A stretch of DNA of 7,595 nucleotides from JAFDVL01 sp043775925 (lineage in GTDB: Bacteria > Acidobacteriota > Blastocatellia > RBC074), in the NCBI GenBank assembly GCA_043775925.1, contig JAYVRW010000067.1, positions 1 to 7,595 on the forward strand, in the 5' to 3' direction. Shown here in pieces: positions 1 to 5,391 of the stretch (position 1 is the stretch's first letter; each line of letters opens with the position of its first letter). The notes below the pieces were generated by a model. The model was not told where the DNA came from. It searched no databases and worked only from the letters and a program-made list of their open reading frames with translations. The position numbers and the translations under genes are program-made.

Positions 1-207
1 CGGCCAGAGCAAAGCGGGCAGGCGAATCGTCCATTCCTGCTCAAGGCAGGCAGTGAGGATCCAAAGAAACAAAACTACGACGATGCCCGTAGCACTTAAC
101 GCAACCGCCCACGACTCCACTGCACCGTGCGCTAAGGCGGTAAAAACAAGCACTGCGAGAAACAGCGCCATCGTAATTTTCTCCAGCAACTTATTCATCT
201 TATTCAT
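1..207 (-). CDS. O-antigen ligase/polymerase-like membrane protein, N-terminal part (runs off window)
   Basis: Only the first 69 codons are inside the window. The protein begins MNKMNKLLEKITMALF and has two hydrophobic stretches (about residues 13-27 and 33-55) around the motif AHGAVESWAVAL. That motif resembles the 'A-F-GAVEPWA' signature at the start of many Wzy/WaaL-type O-antigen ligase family proteins, which polymerise or transfer glycan chains at the outer face of the inner membrane. The ATG shares its A with the TGA stop of the upstream TPR gene (TGATG on the minus strand), which suggests translational coupling and one operon. An in-frame ATG at 198 is an alternative start. The family call rests on the N-terminus alone: the catalytic periplasmic loop is outside the window, so another polytopic polysaccharide protein is possible. 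Confidence 0.66.
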   Translation of the reverse strand, partial: MNKMNKLLEKITMALFLAVLVFTALAHGAVESWAVALSATGIVVVLFLWILTACLEQEWTIRLPALLWP

Positions 208-1490
208 CAGGGCAAGACCGTCAGGGAAAAATCATCAAACCAAATAGTGCCGTGGGTGGAATCGTCATAACTTGTTTTGGAAAGACGCTGCACCGTCACA
301 AGCAGCGCTAAAGTCGGGGACGGGGCCGTAAAATCCAGCGTCAGTGGCTGCCAATCAGCCGATTCCGTATTGATTGGATTTGTCGCGGCAATCACCCGGG
401 AAGCATCCTGCGTCGTGATGGCTATGCGCGGTCCCTCAGGGGTGAGCAATTTTGCAGTCCGAACAAAACAGGACAACCGATAACGCATTCCCGGTTGCAG
501 CACAATGAGATGCCTGATTTCATTACTGAGCCGAGTCGTATCGCGCCCCGAAAAATCCAGGCGCAGTGCCTTCGAGCCAGTGTGCGCGACATAATCATCA
601 AGCGTCAGTCGGGCATACTCACTACTGCGCAGTTGCCAATCGAATTGGGATAAATGAGCAGGGCTGGCAGTTTCAAAGCTGCCATTCCAAAGCAGCGGTT
701 GCGTGTTATCACGAGGAGCGCACATGATCATCCAAAGTTGATGCGCCGCCTCAAACTTACCACTGGCAAGTAAATCATTTAAAAAGCCGCCTATTTCCGG
801 TGCGGCCAGACGCGCTTCGGGATCAATTTGATTGACAATCTGAAGGGCCTCAGCCACCCGGGATTTTTGCAACAGAAATTGTGCCAGCACTAACTGATTT
901 TTCGTCTTCTCGCCGGTTGCCTGCTTCAGGGTGGGAAGATCGCCTTCCGCCAGTTGCCACAACAAATCAAGCGAGAGCGGTAAGAGCGTAGGATTCGCCG
1001 TGATGGCACTGCGAAATTCATCCAGCGCTGGTTCCATTTTCCCGTTTCGTAATAACACATTCGCTAAGCGCCAATGAATTTGCGTGTTGTGTGGAGCCAC
1101 TGCAAGAGCTTCCCGCAATTGTGTTTCTTCTCCCGCTAAGTCTCCGCTCACGCTTCTGGCAGCGGCCAACAAAAGATAGTTTTTCACCTCGAAGGGGGAA
1201 AGTTGCACCGCTCGTGCCGCCGCCGTTTCCGCCTCCACCACAGCTTGAGGAGAAGCCAGCACCTGTTGCAATAAAATATCGGCGTAACGTGCCTGTAAGC
1301 GGGGTGAATTCGGAAAGGAACGAAGGGCGGAGGCCAGGGCTGCCTGTTGGACTGACGTGCTTTTAGTAGCTAAAACACCAACCACGAAACGCCCGTAAAT
1401 CAGCCAGAGCAAGCCGAGACAGAATCCCAGCCCAATGAAAAACAACATTACGCGCACCACTCGCTGGCTTAGTCTAAGTGTCAATACCAT
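207..1490 (-). CDS. Membrane-anchored TPR protein with C-terminal carbohydrate-binding-like domain
   Basis: The protein has 427 residues. A single hydrophobic segment at about 14-36, preceded by arginines, suggests an inner-membrane anchor with the rest in the periplasm. Residues about 45-255 are alpha-helical with TPR-like spacing; the clearest unit is at about 134-168 (HWRLANVLLRNGKMEPALDE, then an N-P turn), with less regular units around it. Residues about 268-427 resemble a CBM4/9-type beta-sandwich: it opens with WNGSFE, has PGMRYRLSCFVRT and ADWQPLTLDF in the middle, and ends with GTIWFDDFSL. TPR proteins of this kind often scaffold polysaccharide assembly or export. I infer that this one works with the ligase-like protein whose start codon overlaps its stop. 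No clear Shine-Dalgarno sequence precedes the ATG. The gene lies 135 bp downstream of the FecR-like gene in the same direction, so the two may share a transcript. Glycan binding is suggested by fold-like motifs only. Confidence 0.75.
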   Translation of the reverse strand: MVLTLRLSQRVVRVMLFFIGLGFCLGLLWLIYGRFVVGVLATKSTSVQQAALASALRSFPNSPRLQARYADILLQQVLASPQAVVEAETAAARAVQLSPFEVKNYLLLAAARSVSGDLAGEETQLREALAVAPHNTQIHWRLANVLLRNGKMEPALDEFRSAITANPTLLPLSLDLLWQLAEGDLPTLKQATGEKTKNQLVLAQFLLQKSRVAEALQIVNQIDPEARLAAPEIGGFLNDLLASGKFEAAHQLWMIMCAPRDNTQPLLWNGSFETASPAHLSQFDWQLRSSEYARLTLDDYVAHTGSKALRLDFSGRDTTRLSNEIRHLIVLQPGMRYRLSCFVRTAKLLTPEGPRIAITTQDASRVIAATNPINTESADWQPLTLDFTAPSPTLALLVTVQRLSKTSYDDSTHGTIWFDDFSLTVLP

Positions 1491-1625
1491 TCAAATTTTG
1501 TGGAAGTGTGAAGAACCAAATGCACGATTGGCCAATTGATCCAGCTTCGCAGGGGGGAGGGAGACGATCTACTACTGGAAATATCAAAATCAGGTGAACT
1601 GCATATTATGGGGGGGGAAGTCCGG

Positions 1626-2276
1626 TTAATTTGGTCTGAAAGAAGTTAGGTTGAGTGAATCAAGAGTGAGTCCGCTATGGTTGGCATCCGCTAGTAAGAC
1701 AACCGCGAAAACCGTCCCTAAAACAGCCCCCCCGCTTAACAAGGCAGGGAGAAGAAAACCACCGGCACGACCACTTGCCGGGATAGCAATCCTTGAACAT
1801 CTTCCGACAGGGACTTGTTCCGGCTTGACGGCATCCGGGGTTTCCGTGACGACAGTCTCGAGTGATGAGGATGAAGAAATGATTGGTTGCTCTGCCACGG
1901 TGTCACTACACGATGTTTTAAGATTCACCGCGACACCTTCCGACGCATTCACCAGTGCCAATCCAGTATTGAGATTGCCACTGATGGTAGTGGCAGTAAA
2001 ATGCAGAACTAAATCCGTCTCCGGCTGTAATTTAATCCGCCCCAATTTTCCGAGGTTAATCACTGCCACCCCATTTTTGCCGGTCTGAATGTGATTCCCA
2101 CTCAGGATCATAAGACCAGTGACAGCAGCTTTCCCATTCACCGTGGTGTCTCCGCTCATCCACAACTCAGCAGACAACGGCTCGGCTGTTGCCGCCTTGA
2201 CGAGCAAGGTAGGAAGAAGAATTAAACAAACCAGAAACCACGCACCTTGCATACGAATGTTTAGTAAATTTTTCAT
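1626..2276 (-). CDS. FecR-like exported protein with C-terminal hydrophobic segment
   Basis: The chosen start gives 216 residues. An upstream in-frame ATG at 2297 would add seven residues (MQCEKPI), but the 2276 start gives a better signal peptide: MKNLL, a hydrophobic core at about 12-26, and likely cleavage after ATA near residue 31. Residues about 38-95 read like a FecR-type beta domain (VNGKAAVTGLMILSGNHIQT, then GVAVINLGKLGRIKLQPETDLVL). A serine-rich linker follows at about 131-150, with cysteines at 123 and 160. A glycine-rich hydrophobic segment at about 172-196 probably spans or anchors to the membrane, leaving a short polar tail (SLNLTSFRPN). In classical systems FecR senses iron and signals to an ECF sigma factor. 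No sigma factor or receptor lies nearby, so a structural or regulatory envelope role in the polysaccharide locus is more likely here. The domain call is moderately secure and the function is unknown. Confidence 0.6.
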   Translation of the reverse strand: MKNLLNIRMQGAWFLVCLILLPTLLVKAATAEPLSAELWMSGDTTVNGKAAVTGLMILSGNHIQTGKNGVAVINLGKLGRIKLQPETDLVLHFTATTISGNLNTGLALVNASEGVAVNLKTSCSDTVAEQPIISSSSSLETVVTETPDAVKPEQVPVGRCSRIAIPASGRAGGFLLPALLSGGAVLGTVFAVVLLADANHSGLTLDSLNLTSFRPN

Positions 2277-2309
2277 AATCGGTTTTTCACATTGCAACGG
2301 GGGAAGGAA

Positions 2310-2339
2310 CAGATAGGCTTAACGATTTTCTGATGTCAA
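2310..2339 (-). promoter_or_regulatory. Candidate sigma70-type promoter for the FecR-like gene
   Basis: On the minus strand a perfect TTGACA (2339-2334) is followed after 18 bp by TATCTG (2315-2310), which matches TATAAT only in its first three bases. Transcription would begin near 2303. That is about 27 bases before the ATG at 2276 but only about 6 before the alternative ATG at 2297, so it favours the shorter protein. The weak -10 makes this tentative. Confidence 0.28.
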
Positions 2340-2602
2340 GGCACACATCACCGCAAATTAAGCCAAAAAGGAAACCTCATGTCGAGGCAGCTTCAAATTA
2401 AAAACCTGACAAAATCCAAAAAATATGAATACAACTGTTATAATTCTTTTAAAATTCTGTGATATTGTCAAGATAAAACGGGTTAGAATTCAAACTGTAT
2501 TAACAAGCTGTCTTAGCAAGATTACTTAAACCTATTAAACAATTCACCATCCTCTTGTCTCATTTGTTGGTTTCTATTAGATATTTCGCTGAAAATTTTG
2601 TT

Positions 2603-2629
2603 TTGGCACCTGTCGCTTTGTTAAATAAT
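2603..2629 (+). promoter_or_regulatory. Candidate sigma70-type promoter for the DUF218-glycosyltransferase arm
   Basis: TTGGCA (2603-2608) is followed after 15 bp by AATAAT (2624-2629). Each hexamer matches the consensus at five of six positions, but the spacer is shorter than the usual 16-18 bp. It would give a leader of roughly 80 bases before the first possible start at 2719. The AT-rich background makes chance matches to -10 sequences common. Confidence 0.22.
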
Positions 2630-2653
2630 TTTTTAAATGTTTATCTTTCTCGT

Positions 2654-2675
2654 CAAAAATAAATTAACATTTTTG
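2654..2675. repeat. Small AT-rich inverted repeat upstream of the DUF218 gene
   Basis: CAAAAAT (2654-2660) and ATTTTTG (2669-2675) are perfect inverted copies separated by 8 bp. The element lies between the candidate promoter and the ATG at 2719, where an operator or leader stem-loop could sit. With only seven pairs, six of them A-T, chance is a real possibility. Confidence 0.25.
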
Positions 2676-2718
2676 TGAAATTTTGAAGAAGAAAGATTCG
2701 CCATAACACAGGTGTGCA

Positions 2719-3417
2719 ATGGCGTTAGACAAAATGTTTCGCTACTATAGCTTTTCAGGTTGCCCTCAACCTGCCAGCAAAAATCAATGTCAGGTAACTT
2801 TTCAGGTCATGTGGAAAAATAATCATTGGCTGCGCCGCACAGTAATAACTACGGGAATTCTGATCGCAGGATACCTGCTGTCACCATTTGTGTTGTCAGC
2901 CTTCGGACATCAACTATTCCGGGCGGATCAAACTTCAGGCGCTGACCTGATCGTTTCGCTCAGTGGCGATGCTGATTGCCTGCGTGAATTACAAGCTGCC
3001 AATTTATACCAGCAGGGTTTGGCAAAATATGTTCTGGTCAGTGGGTATTCTTATGGCCCTGATTTGGATACCAGCACTGCCTCGAGAGATTATCTGCTGA
3101 GTCTCGGAACGCCTGAAAATAACCTGCTCGACTTACCGGGCGGGAACAACACGCGCCTTGAAGCCCGGAACATTTCGGCGTTGATGCGGGCGCGAGGCTG
3201 GCACTCAGCGATTATTGTCACTTCGGCATTTCATTCGCGCCGTGCCTTGTTTACGTTTGAGCAAGCCGCGCCTGAACTAAAATTCTATTCTGTCCCCGTG
3301 CCAGCCGAGGGATCAGGCTGGCAACCTGAGAATTGGTGGAAGCATCGTCGCGCTTTCGGAACCACGGTGCGTGAAGTTTTTGCCTGGGGCAATACATTGG
3401 TGACCAGATGGAAATAA
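2719..3417 (+). CDS. DUF218 (YdcF/SanA/ElyC-like) membrane protein
   Basis: The protein has 232 residues from this start. After a soluble leader, one hydrophobic segment (about 40-62) anchors it, and a DUF218 Rossmann-like domain follows. Family landmarks are visible in order: GADLIVSLSGD (74-84), the LRELQAANLYQQG helix (88-100), YVLVSG (104-109), NTRLEARNI (144-152) and IIVTSAFHSRRA (165-176). The family includes E. coli YdcF, SanA and ElyC, envelope-associated proteins of poorly defined biochemistry, and members recur in exopolysaccharide loci. The ATG at 2719 has an AGG six bases upstream. A later ATG at 2809 (MWKNNHW) would remove 30 residues and place the membrane segment right at the N-terminus, as is common in this family, but its AGG is only two bases away. 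The start is therefore uncertain. The 3' end overlaps the next gene by 10 bp, implying co-transcription and probable translational coupling. Confidence 0.82.
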   Translation: MALDKMFRYYSFSGCPQPASKNQCQVTFQVMWKNNHWLRRTVITTGILIAGYLLSPFVLSAFGHQLFRADQTSGADLIVSLSGDADCLRELQAANLYQQGLAKYVLVSGYSYGPDLDTSTASRDYLLSLGTPENNLLDLPGGNNTRLEARNISALMRARGWHSAIIVTSAFHSRRALFTFEQAAPELKFYSVPVPAEGSGWQPENWWKHRRAFGTTVREVFAWGNTLVTRWK

Positions 3418-4040
3418 CGCCTAAAATCACCAAGCCCCGGGCGAAATATTTACGCCGCGCGGTACTGGCGCTGATGATCTGTTTCTTCAGCGCCATGCTG
3501 TTGTTTTTTTCGTTGCCCTGGTGGCTGATCCGTCCAGCGGAGACTACTCCATCCGACGTAATTTTGTACTTTACTTCCGATAGCGCATCGGCGCCTGAAC
3601 AATATATCGCGGGGTTGTCGCAACAAGGACTGGCACAACACATCGTTTGCCTGAGCGGACAAACCACCTGGAAGATTTTCCCTTCAGACTTTGCCCGCGA
3701 ACGCTTATTAAAGCTCGGCTTACCACCTGAAAAGGTGACGACTTTGCACCTGCCACGCGCCGATTGCGAAGCGGAATTGAGTGACATCTTACTGGCTTTC
3801 ATCAAACAACGAGGTTGGAAAAGTGTCATTATTGTCACGAACCCAATTGCCAGCCGCGCCACCAATCGCACACTGGCTCCACCATTTGCCCGTGCGCAAA
3901 TTAAGTTGTCAGTCACCTATACACCCGCCGAGGCTGAGGCCTGGCGTGGTCAATGGTGGCGCGAACATAGGAAAACGCAACAAGTCATCCAACAGGCCAT
4001 CGAAACCGCTTTGGATTTGTTTTATCCGCATTGCTGGTGA
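3408..4040 (+). CDS. Divergent second DUF218-like membrane protein
   Basis: The protein has 210 residues with one membrane segment (about 18-41). It looks like a diverged tandem paralogue of the preceding gene. The order of elements is kept: PSDVILYFTSD (48-58) matches GADLIVSLSGD; GLSQQGLAQHIVCLSG (69-84) matches LYQQGLAKYVLVSG; RGWKSVIIVTNP (135-146) matches RGWHSAIIVTSA; and WRGQWWREHR (179-188) matches WQPENWWKHR. The residues most conserved in the family are mostly missing: NTRLEA has become ADCEAE, and SAFHSRRA has become NPIASRAT, losing the histidine. The gene starts inside the 3' end of its neighbour and is intact, so it is expressed and maintained rather than an obvious pseudogene. 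I infer a non-enzymatic, partner or altered-substrate role. The DUF218 assignment rests mainly on alignment to its neighbour. Confidence 0.72.
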   Translation: MEITPKITKPRAKYLRRAVLALMICFFSAMLLFFSLPWWLIRPAETTPSDVILYFTSDSASAPEQYIAGLSQQGLAQHIVCLSGQTTWKIFPSDFARERLLKLGLPPEKVTTLHLPRADCEAELSDILLAFIKQRGWKSVIIVTNPIASRATNRTLAPPFARAQIKLSVTYTPAEAEAWRGQWWREHRKTQQVIQQAIETALDLFYPHCW

Positions 4041-4064
4041 TTACCAGACGCGAAATCTGTCTTT

Positions 4065-5321
4065 ATGGCTTTAGAGAAAAACCATCGCATCCGCATTGTG
4101 CGAATTATTGATCGGCTTAATATCGGGGGGCCGACCAAGCATGTGACCTGGTTGACTGCGGGGCTGAACACAGCAGAATTCGAATCAACCTTGATTACCG
4201 GCGTAGTTCCGTCCAACGAAGGCGATATGACAAATTATGCGCTGGCCGCTGGCATCAAGCCCCTCATCATTCAAGCCATGAGCCGCGAGCTAGGCATCCG
4301 CGACATTGTTGTGATTGTCAAATTGTGGCGCGAATTGTTGCGGATCAAACCGCACATCATACACACGCATAAGGCCAAAGCCGGCGCAACCGGGCGGCTG
4401 GCGGCGTTGCTCTATCGTTGGTTGACGCCCTCGGCACTCTGGTTGCGCCCGCGACCTTGCCGCATTGTTCATACCTTTCACGGTCATATCTTCCACAGCT
4501 ATTATGGCGTAGTAAAAACAAAATTTTTTGTGGCGATTGAACGCGTGCTGGCGTGGTTATGTACAGATCGAATTGTGACTATCAGTGAGCAGCAACAACA
4601 CGAAATTCATGAACAGTTTGGGGTTGGACGACCAGCTCAAATGCGGATTATCCGGCTTGGTATTGCGTGTGAAGAAGCTCTTGCCAGGCAGAAATCACTG
4701 CGTGTCGAATATGACATCAAGGAACATGAATTAACCGTCGGGATTGTCGGGCGTTTATGTGAAGTCAAAAATCACACCATGTTTTTAGACGCAGTTGCGC
4801 GATTTATCAAAGATGAGCCTTTCTCTGAAGCCCGGACTCATTTTTTTCTGATTGGCGATGGCCACTTGCGTCCTGCTCTGGAACAACAGGCACATCTGCT
4901 TGGCATTACAGATCGGGTAACTTTTACAGGGTTTCGGAATGATGTCGTCAACCTGTATGAAGAATTAGATGTCGTCGCCTTGACTTCGCTGAACGAAGGG
5001 ACACCATTGACGTTGATTGAAGCAATGAATAAAGGTTGCGCAGTCATTACAACGGAAGTTGGCGGGGTCATTAATCTCCTCGGTCGGTGTCGTAGTCAAC
5101 AAGCAGGTTTTCAATTGTGGGATCACGGTATCACTACGCCAACTGAAGATGCCGAGACCTTCGCGCGTGCCTTACGATTTCTCTTAACGCAAACCGCTCT
5201 CCGCAGCGAAATGGGGAGCAGTGGTCGCTCCTTTGTCAACACACATCATTCACGCCAACGGCTGTTGCAGGATATTATTTCACTGTATCAAGAGTTGATT
5301 CAGGAGCTGAGACTTGACTGA
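4065..5321 (+). CDS. GT4-family (GT-B fold) glycosyltransferase
   Basis: The protein has 418 residues, a normal length for the family. It shows the GT-B two-domain pattern. The N-terminal acceptor domain has the glycine-rich loop IGGPTKHV (20-27), HTHKAKAG (100-107) and TFHGHIFHSYY (137-147). The C-terminal donor domain has VGIVGRLCEVKNH (225-237), LIGDGHLRPALE (262-273) and the EX7E motif in NEGTPLTLIEAM, with glutamates at 311 and 319. Such retaining enzymes move a sugar from a nucleotide-sugar to a lipid-linked glycan on the cytoplasmic side of the membrane. The donor and acceptor cannot be read from the sequence. There is no signal peptide. The gene follows the second DUF218 gene after 24 bp in the same direction, so one transcript is likely. 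No clear Shine-Dalgarno site precedes the ATG. A proline/arginine-rich stretch at about 121-132 looks like a small insertion before the HGH motif. Confidence 0.9.
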   Translation: MALEKNHRIRIVRIIDRLNIGGPTKHVTWLTAGLNTAEFESTLITGVVPSNEGDMTNYALAAGIKPLIIQAMSRELGIRDIVVIVKLWRELLRIKPHIIHTHKAKAGATGRLAALLYRWLTPSALWLRPRPCRIVHTFHGHIFHSYYGVVKTKFFVAIERVLAWLCTDRIVTISEQQQHEIHEQFGVGRPAQMRIIRLGIACEEALARQKSLRVEYDIKEHELTVGIVGRLCEVKNHTMFLDAVARFIKDEPFSEARTHFFLIGDGHLRPALEQQAHLLGITDRVTFTGFRNDVVNLYEELDVVALTSLNEGTPLTLIEAMNKGCAVITTEVGGVINLLGRCRSQQAGFQLWDHGITTPTEDAETFARALRFLLTQTALRSEMGSSGRSFVNTHHSRQRLLQDIISLYQELIQELRLD

Positions 5322-5362
5322 GCGGTATCGCCAAGGCAATAGAATTCTACACAAAATCTGAT

Positions 5363-5391
5363 CCTTACTTCGTGCGGGCTTCTGCCTTGTT
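5363..5391 (-). repeat. Dispersed repeat, copy 1, covering the dinG stop codon
   Basis: This 29-bp stretch matches 7438-7466 at 26 positions, and its first 23 bp (5363-5385) differ from 7438-7460 only at 5370 (T versus G). Read on the minus strand it encodes the last residues of the helicase, NKAEARTK and the stop codon. The core is CGTGCGGGCTTCTGC on the plus strand. Confidence 0.75.

Larger units (their letters stand above)
2277..2718. other. AT-rich divergent intergenic region
   Basis: This stretch of about 440 bp separates the two divergent arms and holds no convincing gene on either strand. From about 2390 to 2700 it is much richer in A and T than the flanking genes, with many A and T runs (for example AATTTTTTAAA near 2627). 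It must contain the 5' ends of both transcripts. Candidate promoter elements and one small inverted repeat are listed separately. Another perfect TTGACA lies on the minus strand at 2471-2466, but its best -10 partner 17 bp away is only AAGAAT. I see no known riboswitch or structured RNA in it by eye. Confidence 0.7.

Noticed and set aside
215..226. AGACCGTCAGGG also found at 7343-7354
   Set aside because: A single 12-bp match is expected by chance in a window this size, and the flanks do not match.
1527..1536. Perfect 10-bp palindrome ATTGGCCAAT upstream of the TPR gene
   Set aside because: It is too short and isolated to support an operator call, with no second copy in the window.
1651..2088. 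Open frame of 145 codons on the plus strand opposite the FecR-like gene
   Set aside because: The minus-strand product has a signal peptide and a domain-like pattern, while this frame is low-complexity with no family features.
2604..2619. TGGCAC resembling the -24 half of a sigma-54 promoter
   Set aside because: The GC that would form the -12 half comes two bases too early after the GG, and sigma-54 promoters tolerate almost no spacing change.
3251..3916. Long open frame (221 codons) on the minus strand opposite the two DUF218 genes
   Set aside because: It lies across two well-supported, overlapping plus-strand genes and its translation shows no recognisable domain, so it is a shadow frame.
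4036..4047. Small hairpin between the second DUF218 gene and the glycosyltransferase gene (CTGGT and ACCAG)
   Set aside because: Five pairs with no T-run and overlap with the stop codon; not a terminator in what looks like one operon.
5322..5364. Possible bidirectional terminator between the convergent glycosyltransferase and dinG genes
   Set aside because: The gap holds no stem longer than about three to four pairs and no T-run in the right place on either strand.
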